The notes: generated from the sequence alone by a model not told the origin. DNA of 64,000 nt from Pyrus communis (GCF_963583255.1 NC_084807.1:764872-828871); one strand, 5' to 3'; shown: positions 11,701 through 23,499, counted from the first letter of the stretch. Numbers and translations are program-made.

Positions 11701-13416
11701 ATCGTTTGAAAAGGCGATCTGGTAATTGTGCATTTAATGTTTGTGTAGAAGGAACGTTGTGGTGAAACCGATGTAGCATTCCATGTGAATAATTTTCTCT
11801 AATGTTGCTTTTCCTTCCTGTTAACGTTAATTATGATTATTTTCATTAGAACCAGAATTATTTTCGATGTTTATATGTCTAGAGGGACAAAGCAACAGAA
11901 TAACAGAGTAGCTTCTATTCACAAATTAAAACTGCTACGCATTTATCTCAAATGGTTGTGGTCTGGTTATAGGGTTAGATTCTACAGCAGTTGAATTGGT
12001 TGATTCTTGTGGTGATCTCCCTGTAAATTTCATTGGTTGGGGATGATCAAGTTTTTGAAGAATAGACAGAATTTCCAGTACTAAACAGCACTGTGCATTT
12101 TTGCTTGCACTATGTTACTTCTCCTGATACATGTTTTATTCCATTCACGTGAATAGTAATCTTTGTAGAGATCCCTCTCTTTGGTTTTTCTTTATGACTT
12201 AGGTTGTGTAGACAAGAAGTGCCCTAAGGGAGTTGGTGTGTCGTGGTCTAAATCAATAGTTTTGGTAAAATGCACTTTTTGTGGCGTCAAGACCAAAACT
12301 TTTCTCCCCTGCTCTGAACTTCTTTCTTTAATGCGGAAAAGATTTTATTTTCTTTGGTATTTAAGCTTCTGGATTAGGAGTCCCAAAGATCACTTTTCCA
12401 GCATCTTTTATCTATATTTACATCACTTATAATGTTTTTGCATCTTAATTGTTTTGGATATTATTTTGCAGGTGAACTTTTCTTATTTTGAAGCTGGAGA
12501 AAACAAACAAGCCCTTGTCAAATTGGTAACATGTCAGAGGTTAGTGTTTATTGATACTCTTTAAGGCTCCTTCTGTATTTTTGGTCATTTCTTTTTACAT
12601 AAGTTTAGGTGTTATGCTGGCATTTAATTTGCTAATTAATTTTTGTTAGCCTGCTGTTAATTTCTTTGCTGGTGACCTGTCACTAGATGTCACTCTGTTC
12701 TGTTTGGATCTTGATCAATTGTCTTCCTTTTGACGTTTGGATTAAACTGTTCTCTTAACAGATGTTCTGAAAAGCTTCATTACAAAAGATTGAAAGAGAA
12801 AGAGCAGATGGAAAAAGAAAAGAAGGAAGAGAACAGAAGAAAGAGGTCTCAAGTTGATTTGCATCCTTTTTCACATAGGACTCTTCCTTTTTGTGTGGTA
12901 TTTTTGGTATGCATAATCTGACTTATGGTTTTTGACTGTGCGAAAGATAACCAAAACCTCACTTGCAGGAATCGATCAGGTGACGGTGATGATACTGATA
13001 GTGAGGGGAGCAAAGAAAGGAGAAAAGGTTTGCATTTATATCATTTTATGGTTTACAAATACTAGTAGTTTTACATGCTGAGATGACGTCGTTTATATTA
13101 AGATTGCAAGTGTATGAATATCTTTCTTTAAATTACAGTTTTTTTAAAGAAAATACGTGCCTATCATGTCCCCTGGTTCTGCATTTTCTGTTCAAGGAGA
13201 ATTGCATTCTTTTAATGGGCTCATGCAGCCCCAACCTGACTATAACGACGAGACATCATTCTTTTTATGTCATTTCATACTCAAAATCTTCAGCTCACGC
13301 CATTTCAAATAAAATTTTCAGGGAAAAAGGCTTCAATCTCCACTAGAGAAGATAGAGTTGATGAAGACGATGATACAGATAAGTTTGAAGAGTATCTCGA
13401 GGGAATGTTTCCTTGA
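8754..13416 (+). CDS. FRA10AC1-like nuclear protein (Fra10Ac1 domain), 11 exons, 246 aa
   Basis: Homologue of human FRA10AC1, a nuclear protein associated with the catalytic spliceosome; plant annotations call it folate-sensitive fragile site protein. Exons, all phases consistent: 8754-8809, 8901-8968, 9883-9964, 10056-10139, 10273-10312, 10777-10822, 11572-11630, 12472-12539, 12762-12845, 12969-13027, 13322-13416. The product opens MASFGSLKSAIFDREERKQQ, followed by the conserved AYDRHKKFVKDY, KRYYDKLFKEYCIADMSHYK and RWRTEKEVISGKGQFICGNK blocks. A probable zinc site is formed by C130/C135 (CGNKHC) and C166/C169 (CQRC). The C-terminus is a lysine/glutamate-rich coiled stretch and an acidic tail ending EEYLEGMFP. 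Intron 4 is U12-type and intron 7 uses a GC donor. Function in splicing is inferred from the human protein. Confidence 0.93.
10140..10272 (+). other. U12-type (minor spliceosome) intron 4 of the FRA10AC1-like gene
   Basis: The 5' splice site reads GTATCCTTT, an exact match to the U12 GT-AG consensus. TTGCCTTAAAC at 10253-10263 matches the U12 branch site, with the branch A about 11 nt before the terminal AG at 10271-10272. There is no strong polypyrimidine tract. Removing these 133 bp restores KEYCIAD in frame. Confidence 0.92.
11034..11235. repeat. Tandem duplication (~101 bp) inside intron 6
   Basis: The segment starting TTGGGCTTAACTCGTG is present at about 11037 and again at 11138. Each copy includes CCTTCAAAATTT and TTTGGAAAACTGTGGTTTCT. 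The copies differ slightly, so the event is not brand new. It lies wholly in an intron. Confidence 0.8.
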
Positions 13417-13765
13417 TACTTGCTAATTGAGGGCCATCATATCTGCAGTTAATCTCTGCCCCACTTAGTGAATGAAGGCGAAGTGAAATCTATACCAGAG
13501 GTGGGCCGAAGCATGTCTTGATGAAACATCCTTGCCTTCAGTTGAAGGGGCCATGAGTTGCTGAAATTCTTTTGCCTTTTGCCTTTTGCCTTTTGCATCG
13601 AAGGGCTGTTTGCGTATTCATTTTTCGTGGTAACGCAGTTTCGAAGCCAACTGCAAGGGGCACGGGGACAATGGAACAGCCATGCCTGACGTTGTTTGTA
13701 ATTTGAATACAGTAACGATCGAATTGTGTTGTAAGCTAATATTAGAGGAAAATCATTCTGTCTTT
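13417..13765 (+). other. 3'UTR of the FRA10AC1-like gene with a CCTTTTG microsatellite
   Basis: Moderate-GC sequence after the stop codon. At about 13569-13597 TTTTGCC is repeated about four times. The transcript probably ends in the AT-rich stretch near 13740-13790. No other gene is visible. Confidence 0.55.
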
Positions 13766-14436
13766 CAAGTAAATATAATTTGTCAGAAAAACCAATGAGG
13801 TTTTATAATTTTGTTTCGGATTGATTTACATTGTTTCTTTGTTTAAATATTCTTGTCGGTATAAATAGTACAGTATGTGATTTCTACATTCCGGAGTTTT
13901 TAACTTAGAGATGGAATACGAGGGAATGTTCTTCCTCAATTAACGTAAGAAACAAATTGTCGTTGTCAGCTGCCCAAAGCACATTTCAGTTCCATTTGGG
14001 TTTTTGGTACAAGCCATTGATGTGTTGACTTGATCAGTTGATCCAGACCATTGATGCGTTGTCACGCTACACGCTCTTAGACATGAAGAACTAGTATGGA
14101 ACGGGATGTTAAAATTGATTCTAGCTCAAGACACAATTGAATCTAGCTTTTTTTGTCAAAGAACAAAAACAGAAATGAAATTTATGGCATTTTCCTTTTT
14201 CTCTGACTTGTCCAAGGGGACAAAAAGAAAGTACAAAATTCTTGAGGAGAACAAAGTTGAAGATGTACCAGGACAAGGAACAAGTTAAAAAGGACGGTAC
14301 AATGTATTTGGGGAAGCCTTCACTTTGTGTGTTGGTTCAAGCCCTTAAAACACAAATCCAACTTCTTCTACCTTACACATTATGCATTCAGGCAAACTTT
14401 CAAAGATACCAAGAAGTCGTTTCGGGTGTTCTAAAT

Positions 14437-14590
14437 GAGGAGAGACCTTTTAATGTGTGTGGAACACATGGCAGAACACCACATGTCATTGTACAATTGG
14501 AGTAAAGTTATTTTTTAAGTGTCGCTCCATTTGCATAATGACATGTGGTGTTCCGTCACGTGATTAGGGCACACTGAAAAATCTCTCATA
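14437..14590. mobile_element. Palindromic MITE
   Basis: Outer ends pair (GGAGAGACCTTTTAATGTGT on the left against GCACACTGAAAAATCTCTC on the right), and inner arms pair (AACACCACATGTCATT at about 14477 against AATGACATGTGGTGTT at about 14537). AAATGA occurs on both sides. A related half-copy lies at 41124-41193. Confidence 0.65.
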
Positions 14591-15054
14591 AATGAAGTAC
14601 AACAACAACTTTTTCAAGCGTTACATGTTTTTCAGACTCAAAAAAATTTATGGGTTCGCATTTTGTTCAGCAAACCAGCACCGAACGGATAGGGGAAGCT
14701 TAGGTAGTGCACAGTCGAACAAAAAATTCAAAAAGCGAACGGGAAGACATTTGGCAACTCCCTAGCCAACGTCAAGAAGAATGTTTGACTGCCCCTTCTG
14801 AACGTGCATATCCGGCAATTTTCCACGGAACGACAAGGATAATGTTTGATGCACTAGGGACGAACGTTTTGCTCGACTGTCCATGTTTTTCTCGTCCAAA
14901 ACCCGTAAGCTTTGCAATTTTGTCTTTTACCATATTAGTCGCGCATTTGCAATTCAATCTCAAAACATAAGACTATGAATTTTTCTTATTAACAAACGGT
15001 ATTTTCTACCATTTAATACTACAGTTTAGTGATATTCTTTTTCACTTGTAAATG

Positions 15055-15205
15055 AGAGGTTTTAAGCTTGATTCTCACTAAAGGCAAATTTGGACATACG
15101 ATATTATCTATACTAAGGGGAAGAAGATGGACTCAACCTCACAATGAGTTGGTCATAATTTAATTCAAATTCGCTTTAATGAGAATCAAACCTAAACATG
15201 TAGTA
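15055..15205. mobile_element. tRNA-derived SINE fragments in head-to-head orientation
   Basis: A B-box-like segment (AAGCTTGATTCTCAC) reads on the plus strand at about 15064-15078. A longer copy of the same family reads on the minus strand from about 15197 down (AGGTTTGATTCTCATTAAAG, then the body ending near 15098). The arrangement looks like a complete minus-strand SINE joined to the start of a second one. Family membership is from recall of rose-family SINEs. Confidence 0.5.
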
Positions 15206-16125
15206 ATGGTGATGACTGCTGAAGGTTCAACCAGGCACCTCTAAAAATTAATCTTCTAAAAACAATTTTAGGGCTAAAATTTTCCAACTCCAACCATGTA
15301 AGTAAGGCTATGTTTATTCCCCTTCATATTTTATCACTTTTTGAGGCAAGTTTAACATGTTGTGGGACTACATATTGTCTTAGGGCCAAACTTAGCCCTA
15401 CTCTTTTAGCCTGATTCTCCTTAGCCTTTTTCGGAGACTAATTTTGTCAAGTTTTTTGCTAAATATGGGCTATACTCGTTGGATGGAGATGATCTTATGA
15501 CCAAACTCAACCACCATACACAAACAATCACTTTAGTGCTCTACTTAATTACAAGCATAGGCTACTAGATTCGGTAGAATAATATCTATCTCTTCTAACA
15601 TTGCTTTATCATTACATTTGAATTCTTGAAGAATATTTACCTAAGATCAGGTGTGTTTATGAGACAATTTCACAAATCAATAAGAGTCTAAAAGAAATGT
15701 ATCTTAATGTCACATATGATATTGTGTTGTTGATTTATGATATCGAATGATCATGCTCGGTGTGTTGCTATGTCTCGTTTCTCTCAATTGAGAGTTTGAA
15801 AGATAGTAAACCTGTATCATAAAAATTGTTCTCGTCTAATTTGAAAACAAAATCTCTCCGAACAGAAAAGGCCATACCTACCAACACAACACGTTCTACA
15901 AGACACGTGGGTGCCCATCAGATTCCCAAGTCCATTGCGTGGCACCGGTAGCACATGTTTTTGGCTGCTATCCTGGTTCGTTGGGTAAATGCTCAAGGCC
16001 TTTGGTGGACGAATATAATTAAAAGGGACCGAACGTGGCCGGTTTGTATAGTGAGACCCATGGGACACGCTGCTAGCCCGACACGTTGCGGTATTCATAT
16101 AGGTACAAAAGAATGCGGATTCTAG

Positions 16126-16302
16126 CTGGATTTTTTGTGAAGATTCCAAAAATCTATGAATTATATCCGTTCATCGTACATCGTAAGGTCAAATTTTTTT
16201 ATTTAAAATTAAACATAAATAATATTCAATAAAAACTGATTATATAATGTATGATGAACAAATACGATTTAAAGATCATCAGAATCCTCACAAAAAAGAT
16301 CC
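16126..16302. mobile_element. ~177-bp MITE with GGATY...TGTGARGATT inverted ends, copy 1
   Basis: The left end GGATTTTTTGTGAAGATTCC pairs with the right end, whose complement reads GGATCTTTTTTGTGAGGATT. Subterminal GTTCATCGTACAT also recurs inverted as ATGTATGATGAAC. A related truncated copy is at 51895-52035. Confidence 0.7.
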
Positions 16303-17765
16303 GAACATGTTGGGTTACAAAATCCCCGCTGGCCAAGCTTCCATACTTCTCTAAAAAAGAAAAAAGTTAGGGGAAAATCATCTATTTGGACTACATTATT
16401 ATAATGCGTCACAAACATATAAAATAAACTCGTTAATCAAGCATTTAAATAATAATTTAATCATTAACATTTATATCTTAGTGTTTATAAAAAGATCTAA
16501 AGAAATGATCTTCTTAACATTACTAAATTTAACTCATCATCCTCAATGATAGTAGTGTTTACCATTCTATTTATTATCGTTGAATAAGTTAAATTTTAAG
16601 ATTTGTGTTTATTCATTGTACAAAATTTAAAATTTATACTCATCCAATAGTGATAAACGAGATACAACATCAATGATGGGCAAAAATATTTCTAAAAGAA
16701 ACAGCTTCAAGACATAAAAAAATACTTCTTGTTTATATTTTTTTCAGAGTGGAAAAATAGAATATCCAAAAAAACTTTACCTGCCTTTGCCTACTAGTTG
16801 GAGAGCAATTGGTGTATTGCCCAAATTACCCCTGCACTTATTTTAATCATCTTTTTTTTTCTTACTTGTATATGTAATTGCAAAAATTAAAAAGTTAAGA
16901 AAAATTGAGAAGTAACAATTATCCTATTTTTTTTTCATACAAGTAACATTTCTATTCAAAAATAAATTAAGAAGATGAGTCGTTTGAACCTGATACATAA
17001 TAAATTAAAAAAAAAAAATCTAATTAACATAACAATCCACCACTTGTAAGTTGCAACAACAATTCTAAAAATTATGGAAAACTTAAGAATATTTTTTTGA
17101 GACAAATAAAGAGTTTGCTATATATCGGCACCATTCATTTTGTTTCTCACTAATAGGAGAAGAGGGATTTGAACTCGCAAAGTTAGCCATTCAAGACAAA
17201 TTAAAAAGAAATAAAATAATTGTTATAACCAATAAAAAAGTTGATTCAACATCGCTATTTCCATTATTTATTTATTTTTTATCAAGTAAATAAAAAAAAA
17301 TCATTAAAGACAATGATATATTTACATTAAGAGATGAAGGCAGCGACGCAACTATACCAGACTATTATATATACAATGCTTGTTTGGATAATTCTAACAA
17401 AGGTGTCACAATCACAATTAGCCTAAAACATAGTTAACTTATAATTATAAATAGTAAAACAAAGTCTATTGTGACAAAAATTAAAGATTGTTGATGCATT
17501 ATGAGAATTAGTTATTCATAATAATTTGATATCCATCTTGTTATTCCGATAATTAAATTTATATATATAACAAAGGGTAAATTACAAGGAAGAAAGAGGG
17601 AATTGTAAGGCTAATTTGGTCAAGTCACCCAAACTTCTCCCCTTTATTGTCTTTTGTCTTGTCAAACTTTTCTGTATAGTTTAAACTAATAAATATTAAT
17701 TTTATTTCCAAGAATAATATTTTAAAAAATATATATCATATTTTTAAACTGTCTCTGTCTGCGTG

Positions 17766-17913
17766 GAGAAATTTTTAGGTGTACCGGGTACACCTCACTC
17801 ATAAATCCTCACTTACCCCTCACTTATTTTTCAATAAATAAATAGAATCAAATTCTAATGAGTGAGGGTACACCAAAATTTTTTGGTGTACCCGGTACAC
17901 CTAAAAATTTCTC
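17766..17913. mobile_element. 148-bp Mutator-type MITE with perfect 29-bp inverted ends and 9-bp target duplication
   Basis: Left end GAGAAATTTTTAGGTGTACC and onward for 29 bp is exactly complementary to the right end. Inside each end GGTGTACCGGGTACACC is itself palindromic. GTCTGCGTG occurs at 17757-17765 and 17914-17922, an intact 9-bp target duplication as made by Mutator-like transposases. The perfect ends and duplication suggest a recent insertion. It lies immediately upstream of the presumed transcription start of the NF-YA gene. Confidence 0.93.
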
Positions 17914-17924
17914 GTCTGCGTGAC

Positions 17925-18084
17925 CTTCCACTGTCTCTCTTAAGGTTGCAGAGAGAAGGAAGAGAGAGAGAGAGACAGATAGCGAGAAGGAAGGAGAGAG
18001 AAAATGAGACTTGCATCGACGACTTCCAATCCCTGAAATCAAAGCTTCTTCGTCGGGTTCCTATCTGCTACTTCGCTCACCACT
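17925..18084 (+). other. Non-coding first exon of the NF-YA gene
   Basis: GA-rich leader (AGAGAGAGAGAGAGAC near 17962) followed by a donor CACT|GTAAGA at 18085. The coding exon opens with an acceptor at 20386-20387 (TTCTCAG). The 5'UTR intron is therefore about 2.3 kb, typical of plant NF-YA genes. The transcription start is inferred. Confidence 0.65.
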
Positions 18085-18608
18085 GTAAGATTTTCCCTCC
18101 CAATTTTCCTCAAATCAATGTTTCTGCATGCTTGAATTCTTGGTTTTGTTAGAAAAGCTCCTTCTAATCTCTGTTTGGTCAGCGGGAAAATTGTGGAATT
18201 ACAAAGAAAATTATATGAAGTTTCGAGCTTGGGGTTTGGATAATGAAAAGGGCTTTCAAGTTTCCACCTTTTTCCTTTTTTTTTTTTTTTTTTTTTTTTG
18301 TTTAGTTGCATTTTTGTTTAATTGAAACAAGGGGCGATTGCATGTATTGAAATTCCGGTCCCTAGATGTAAAAGGTTTTGAAAGTTTAGCCAGTTTAATG
18401 GAGTGAGACAGAATAGTGTATTTAACATTTGTAAATTCGAAGCTGAGTTTAGAACACTGTTTAAAATATCGGTATCAGTAGAAATATCAATGCCAAACAC
18501 TGATTTTAGACGAAATATAAGAGGTTTCTCTAATATTTAACCGATATGTCGGAAATACCGACAAAAAAAATTAGCCGAAATTTAAGAGTTTATCTGATAC
18601 GAGAGGTG

Positions 18609-18764
18609 AAGTTTAAACTTCATCCCCTTTTCATATCTTTCTATGATTTTTTCGATATTTCCAAATATCGACCGTATCAAAGAAAGTTTAAACTTCACCC
18701 TCTTTTCATATCTTTCCCTGATTTGTTCGATATTTCCAAATATCGACCATATCAAGGAAAGTTC
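18609..18764. repeat. 75-bp tandem repeat, two copies, in the NF-YA leader intron
   Basis: AAGTTTAAACTTCA followed by TTTTCATATCTTTC and CGATATTTCCAAATATCGAC occurs at 18609 and 18684, with the start of a third copy at 18758. The CGATATTT...AAATATCG core is palindromic. Confidence 0.8.
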
Positions 18765-18814
18765 AAAAACTGGTTTAGAATACATTTGAAGCTGTAAATT
18801 GCATTTGATTAAAG

Positions 18815-18890
18815 TTATAATTGCATGTTAAGGACAGACTTCCTTGCACTCGCAGTCCCGAGTTCGAATTCCCCCAACCCCAATATTGCT
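18815..18890 (+). other. tRNA B-box-like SINE remnant
   Basis: GAGTTCGAATTCCCC at about 18859 resembles the internal B box of tRNA-derived SINEs. No A box or clear element end was found, so this is only a probable remnant. Confidence 0.3.
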
Positions 18891-19319
18891 AGTATATATA
18901 AAAAGATGAAGAAGATATAATTGCATGTTAAAGATACCAAAATTGATTGATCTGGTGCTTTTTGTTTGGTATGTACTTATTTATATGTTTTGAGATTGAG
19001 AGAGAATTGAACTGTGTGTGGGGGGTTTTAGAGGGTTGGACAACAAGTGTGGAATTTTGTTGGGTTTTCATGAGGACTTACAGAGTACTGTCGAGGCATT
19101 AAATTTCTTTCCGTTGTTTCCTTTTGGCTTTAATATTTGTTTATGCATTACGTCTTTTACAGTAACTATATTTGCACAATTTTCGTGTTTGTGCGTTAGT
19201 GTCTATATTTCTCAAGTTCATGATCGGAACTTTATGATAACCTTAAAAGAAGGGCTGGTTGCGATACCTCATCATGCCGCATCAACTCTGTGCTACTAAT
19301 ATTTAGAGAGTATTTAAGA

Positions 19320-20036
19320 ACCGGGAGTCTAAATTTTACTAGAGTTAGTACTTTCAGAAGAGGCCCGGGGTCATCAGAAATAGAGTCAGTCTGTCAGAGC
19401 GTCCCAACCCATTTCTTATGAGTCAATTGGGGGACATAGTTATAACAACTGATCCCTGCCAATGAGGGAAAAAGTGCGAACCGTTTATGCTATGGGTTAA
19501 TGGATGTGCGACGCCAGAGGTAAGCCTCCTCGATTGGATAAGCTAAGATTACCTATGATGGACATAGCCAAGATTGTTGTGGTGATTGGCAGACTGGTGA
19601 GAGGAACACAACGTCATGTGTTATGCCCCTTGTTGCCTAGTAAAGTTGAAGGGGAAGTGCCATGCATGTAGCTTAGTATCTCAAATAGTTAGAGACCGTG
19701 TGGACCTGTTTGGGTTGGGTTAAGTTCAGAGGGAACAACTTCTAACCATGTGGATTGAATTGTTGTTCATGGGAAGTAAATGGTTACATCTCAATTGACA
19801 AAGACCCGCCAATTGTTATGCGTGTGGTTTTCTTCCTGGTGCAAGTGCCAATGCCAAAGAAGGGAGGCTGTGATACCCAGAGGGAGAATCATGATATCTG
19901 TGAAGTAGGGAGGATTGTGAATCCCCTGAATCACATTGGGTATGCAGTAGGAAGATCTAGAGTGTGCAAGTGACGCTTAGGAATCCAAATGTGAATTGGA
20001 GTTGACATTTTTGGGAGACGCCTCCGGCTGTTACAA
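19320..20036. repeat. Unassigned higher-GC insertion in the NF-YA leader intron
   Basis: Base composition is clearly richer in G than the surrounding intron, and the stretch has no retained reading frame. TGTGATACCC at about 19870 and TGTTACA at about 20030 could be LTR-like termini, but I found no target duplication. Probably a decayed transposable element. Confidence 0.4.
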
Positions 20037-20400
20037 CATTTGATTGATGTACTTATGCCTAGCTTTGTCCTCAAGAAATTTCTTAAAAAGCTTATCAACT
20101 AGGAATAATATGATTTAAATGGAACATCAATCTTTACCATTCTGTTCGAGTTGTTTTGCTGAATTATTTTGTGATCCATTTATGTATTTTTCAATTACTG
20201 AACGTCAGCGGTTTTGGTTTCTTGCTTCAGATATGATTTCTTGAATGTGCCCCAAGTGGATTTATGAATTGTAGGAGTTGTCGTTTCCTTTCTGCCATGA
20301 CAGTTGATCAGTACTTTCTTTTGGTTTCTGTCCTCATCTTCCTTACTTTTGTTATATTTGTCAAACCCATGCTTATATTCTTCTCAGGAGAAAGTGGTGA

Positions 20401-23129
20401 ATGATGCCAGCCAAATCTAAAGATGAAGATCCGCATATAAAACATGGTGCTCAGACTGTGTTGCAACCTATCTACTCCCAACCTTGGTGGCGTGGAGGGG
20501 GGAATGGTTCAGCATCATCTTTGGTGGATCACAGTAATAGTATGGTCATGAATGGAGCAATGCAGGCACAACCTAACGCTAGGCTGGACGGTGGTGGTGC
20601 CAACTTCCACAAAGAATTGCGGACTACAGTAGGATTACAGCCTGGTAGTTACTTTTTTTAAATTATCATATCCCACGGGAAATTTCGTGTGAACTTAGTT
20701 ATCTGGTGGATAAATAATTATCATCACGACTATGGACTACGTCTGCTCCACATCTTTCCCTATAACATTTATAGCATTCTATCTTCTTTCATATGTTCAG
20801 TCGACTGCTATAGACTTACGTGTTAATGTGAGTTTCCTTTTACTCAGATGGGAATAATGGAAGTGAAAACCAACATATCAAAAGCGTTTCGTCGTCAGTG
20901 GTTCCTGCATTGGGTGAACACGTGGATCCAAATTCACAAATGGAACTTGTTGGCCACTCAATTGTAAGTTCTTTTTCTTTTCTTCTCACATTCTATGCAT
21001 ACAAACCTTACAACACACAGGAAAGAATCACAGACATACGAAGAACAGGAATCTGCATCCATTACCACTATAGGCGTTCAAATTTCTTCTGGAAAAATGT
21101 CTGCTGTTCAATGAGAAGGTTTAGAAGTTTATTAAACTTGCAGGTTATGTCATCATATCCGTATTCAGATCCACAATATGGTGGGATGTTGACTCCTTAT
21201 GGGCCACAAGCTATGGTATGCAATCCGCAACTGTTGATATTGTTTTAGTAGCATAAGTTGTATCTAAGTCGGCAGGAAGTCTTCACTCGTCAATGATCTA
21301 TGCCAGTTAATTGTAAATGTAGGATTTCCGTACTGCTTGTTTAAATGTGTTCAGAATGCAGGAGGAAATGAGATAGATTTTCATATCAGTAGGGTTCGAT
21401 TAGACTACTATCCTAAACCGAACTCAAACTGCTATCTGAATTTGATAAATTCGTCAATGAAAAACTGACATCCAATCATCAATTAGCGAGCAACCAAACA
21501 ATTTCCTTGTGAGGACCACGATTAATAACGTAGATATATGATGATAAATTATAATGAGAGACAATGAACCACCACTGTCTTGAGTGACAAATAATAATCA
21601 GACCATCCAACTAGAGAGAAAGGATGAATGAAAAAGGACGCCGGGTAACAATATGATAACATGGTGTCGGATAACTTGCAGTCCCACAGAAAGAACAATT
21701 TTCTTTAGAAGACTAGGTGATGCTCTGGATACCAAGTTATTTTTATGTCGGGTATGGTACTATTATATACATGTTTGTTCTTCATTGTTGTAGTCAAACA
21801 ATAGACGCAACCCTTTCACTTTCTCGTCTTGGATAAGCAATAGGATGAGTATATTTGTAATGCATTGAATTTAATGTTGAGAAAAGTTCTGGTTTCTTGT
21901 CTGATGGTTTTTAGCGTGATGCCAGTTGCCTCCCCACTTCTATGGTATGCATCCTGGTAGAATGCCTTTGCCCCTTGATATGGAAGAGGAGCCTGTGTAT
22001 GTAAATGCAAAGCAGTACCATGGTATTTTGAGACGAAGACAGTCACGTGCTAAAGCTGAGCTTGAAAAGAAACTTATAAAAGCTCGAAAGGTAAATGATT
22101 TCAATTTTTTGTTCTTTCAAACTGCAGTAGAATTTGGTAGCATTAGACATGCACATATGTGTGGCCATTCTTACATTCATGGGGAGTTGGGTACAAGAAA
22201 CCATCTAAGATGATGAAGTTTAATGAATATGTAGTTGGTCTGGATTTTATGGAAATAATCTAATGTCTTTAAGGTGCAAACAAATATCTTCTTCTCCCTT
22301 CAATAAATTATCAATTGATTTGATAATATTTACAGCCCTGGAAGTTGGAAATGCAGAAATATCTATAGAACACTGCTAAATTTGGAGATGTATTAGTGGA
22401 AATATTGGTAAATGTTGGTACGTAGCAATCATATCTGACTCATTTTCACAGATGTGGATTTGTCCATGCATGTGAATTGGTGATATCAGACTAATATCAG
22501 CGATACTCTGAATGAATGTCTTTCATTCCGTTTTCATATTATCGCCTACTTTTTAGAAACATATTGGTGGATATATAGATTTCGTCACTCCAGGCACGTG
22601 CTTTAGGATTTGGGCTGTAAAGCCTTGACGGTACGTGGTGGTTCCTTTAGGTCTTAAGTTCATACAGCCACTTGATTTGATTCTTCTGCTTGGTAATTGA
22701 TCCTTTATGGCTTGATTGACATATGATTTTATGTTCGTTGTACAGCCTTATCTTCACGAGTCTCGACACCTACATGCATTAAGGAGAGCAAGGGGCTGTG
22801 GAGGCCGCTTCCTGAATACAAAGAAACAAGATGCCAATGACGAGAATTCCTCGTTAGAAAAAGGCATGAATTTGGATGGAAACCATTCAGGCCAATCCGC
22901 CAAATCTGGTTTTGAGTGCTTTCCAAATACCAGCAATGCGGATGTTGATTCCTCAAATGTCCAGCAAGACGGATCAGGTCCATGGTTCAGGACACACAAC
23001 CACCACACACGCTCTAATGGTAATGGCACCGATCATGGCCCATCATCAGCATACCCTTCTGCGTTCGGTGACAGCAGGGAAAACATGCAGTTGAAAGGGT
23101 CGTCTCGTGGGGCCATCCCCAGTAAATGA
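20401..23129 (+). CDS. Nuclear transcription factor Y subunit A (NF-YA / HAP2), 326 aa
   Basis: CCAAT-box-binding subunit of the NF-Y trimer. Coding exons: 20401-20644, 20848-20963, 21144-21215, 21926-22090, 22746-23129 (120 + 24 + 55 + 127 residues, phases consistent). The N-terminus [20 protein letters not shown] is typical of plant NF-YA. The conserved core runs from about residue 169 to 222: [20 protein letters not shown] is the NF-YB/NF-YC contact helix, then a linker, then the DNA-binding half [19 protein letters not shown] with its basic residues intact. Serine/asparagine/glutamine-rich flanks surround it. A miR169 site lies in the 3'UTR. Exon 4's acceptor was chosen at 21924-21925 because the upstream AG (21914) breaks the frame. 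Subtype within the NF-YA family is not assigned. Confidence 0.95.
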
Positions 23130-23240
23130 GATCCCTCTATGAGGTTTGATACTCCTCCTGGCGTAGGTTTCAGTTTGTATGACAAACCGTGTTATTATTT
23201 GTTCAACATCTTGTAAATAGAGGCTTATATCTTGCAGGTG
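23130..23240 (+). other. Possible 3'UTR intron of NF-YA
   Basis: After the stop codon a possible donor (TATGAG|GTTTGA, about 23143) precedes a strong acceptor (TATATCTTGCAG, ending at about 23238). The exon-like, less AT-rich sequence beyond the acceptor contains the miR169 site. Inferred from signals alone; retention or removal would not change the protein. Confidence 0.45.
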
Positions 23241-23296
23241 AAGCTGAAGGCGTGCACGGTCTCTCTTGGGGGAAACCCGGCTGTGCATTGTCTCTA

Positions 23297-23317
23297 TCAG
23301 GCAAATCATTCTTGGCT
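23297..23317 (+). promoter_or_regulatory. miR169 target site in the NF-YA 3'UTR
   Basis: AGGCAAATCATTCTTGGCT matches the conserved miR169 recognition site of plant NF-YA transcripts and is nearly complementary to miR169 (CAGCCAAGGATGACTTGCC). The position about 170 bp after the stop codon is also typical. It predicts cleavage of the mRNA by miR169, known to respond to drought and nutrient status in other plants. Confidence 0.92.
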
Positions 23318-23499
23318 TTGGTTACTCTGTAACTATTGGAGTGGTGCGGAAGTCGATAGGCGGTCGTCTTCAGACTGCCATCACTTGTGCACTCATTCCT
23401 GTTGTAGAAACAGTAAAGAAAGGCATCAGTTGGGAACTTAAAACCAGAAAATTAGTTATGAATGTGTAGATTCTAAACAGTGCCGTTGTGTTTCGATTT

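Larger units (their letters stand above)
13766..17756. other. Intergenic, repeat-bearing region without a recognisable gene
   Basis: Besides the three elements listed separately, the sequence is strongly AT-rich, especially 16350-17750. A further repeat-like stretch with TTAGGGCTAAAATTTTCC / TTAGGGCCAAACTTAGCCC at 15240-15440 may be another MITE. Short open frames here show no protein similarity I recognise. Confidence 0.5.

Noticed and set aside
14707..14970. Overlapping 87- and 63-codon frames on both strands
   Set aside because: Intergenic, no similarity recognised, and neither has gene-like context.
17160..17195. tRNA-like GAGTTCAAATCCC on the minus strand
   Set aside because: A B-box-like word alone; no cloverleaf could be drawn around it.
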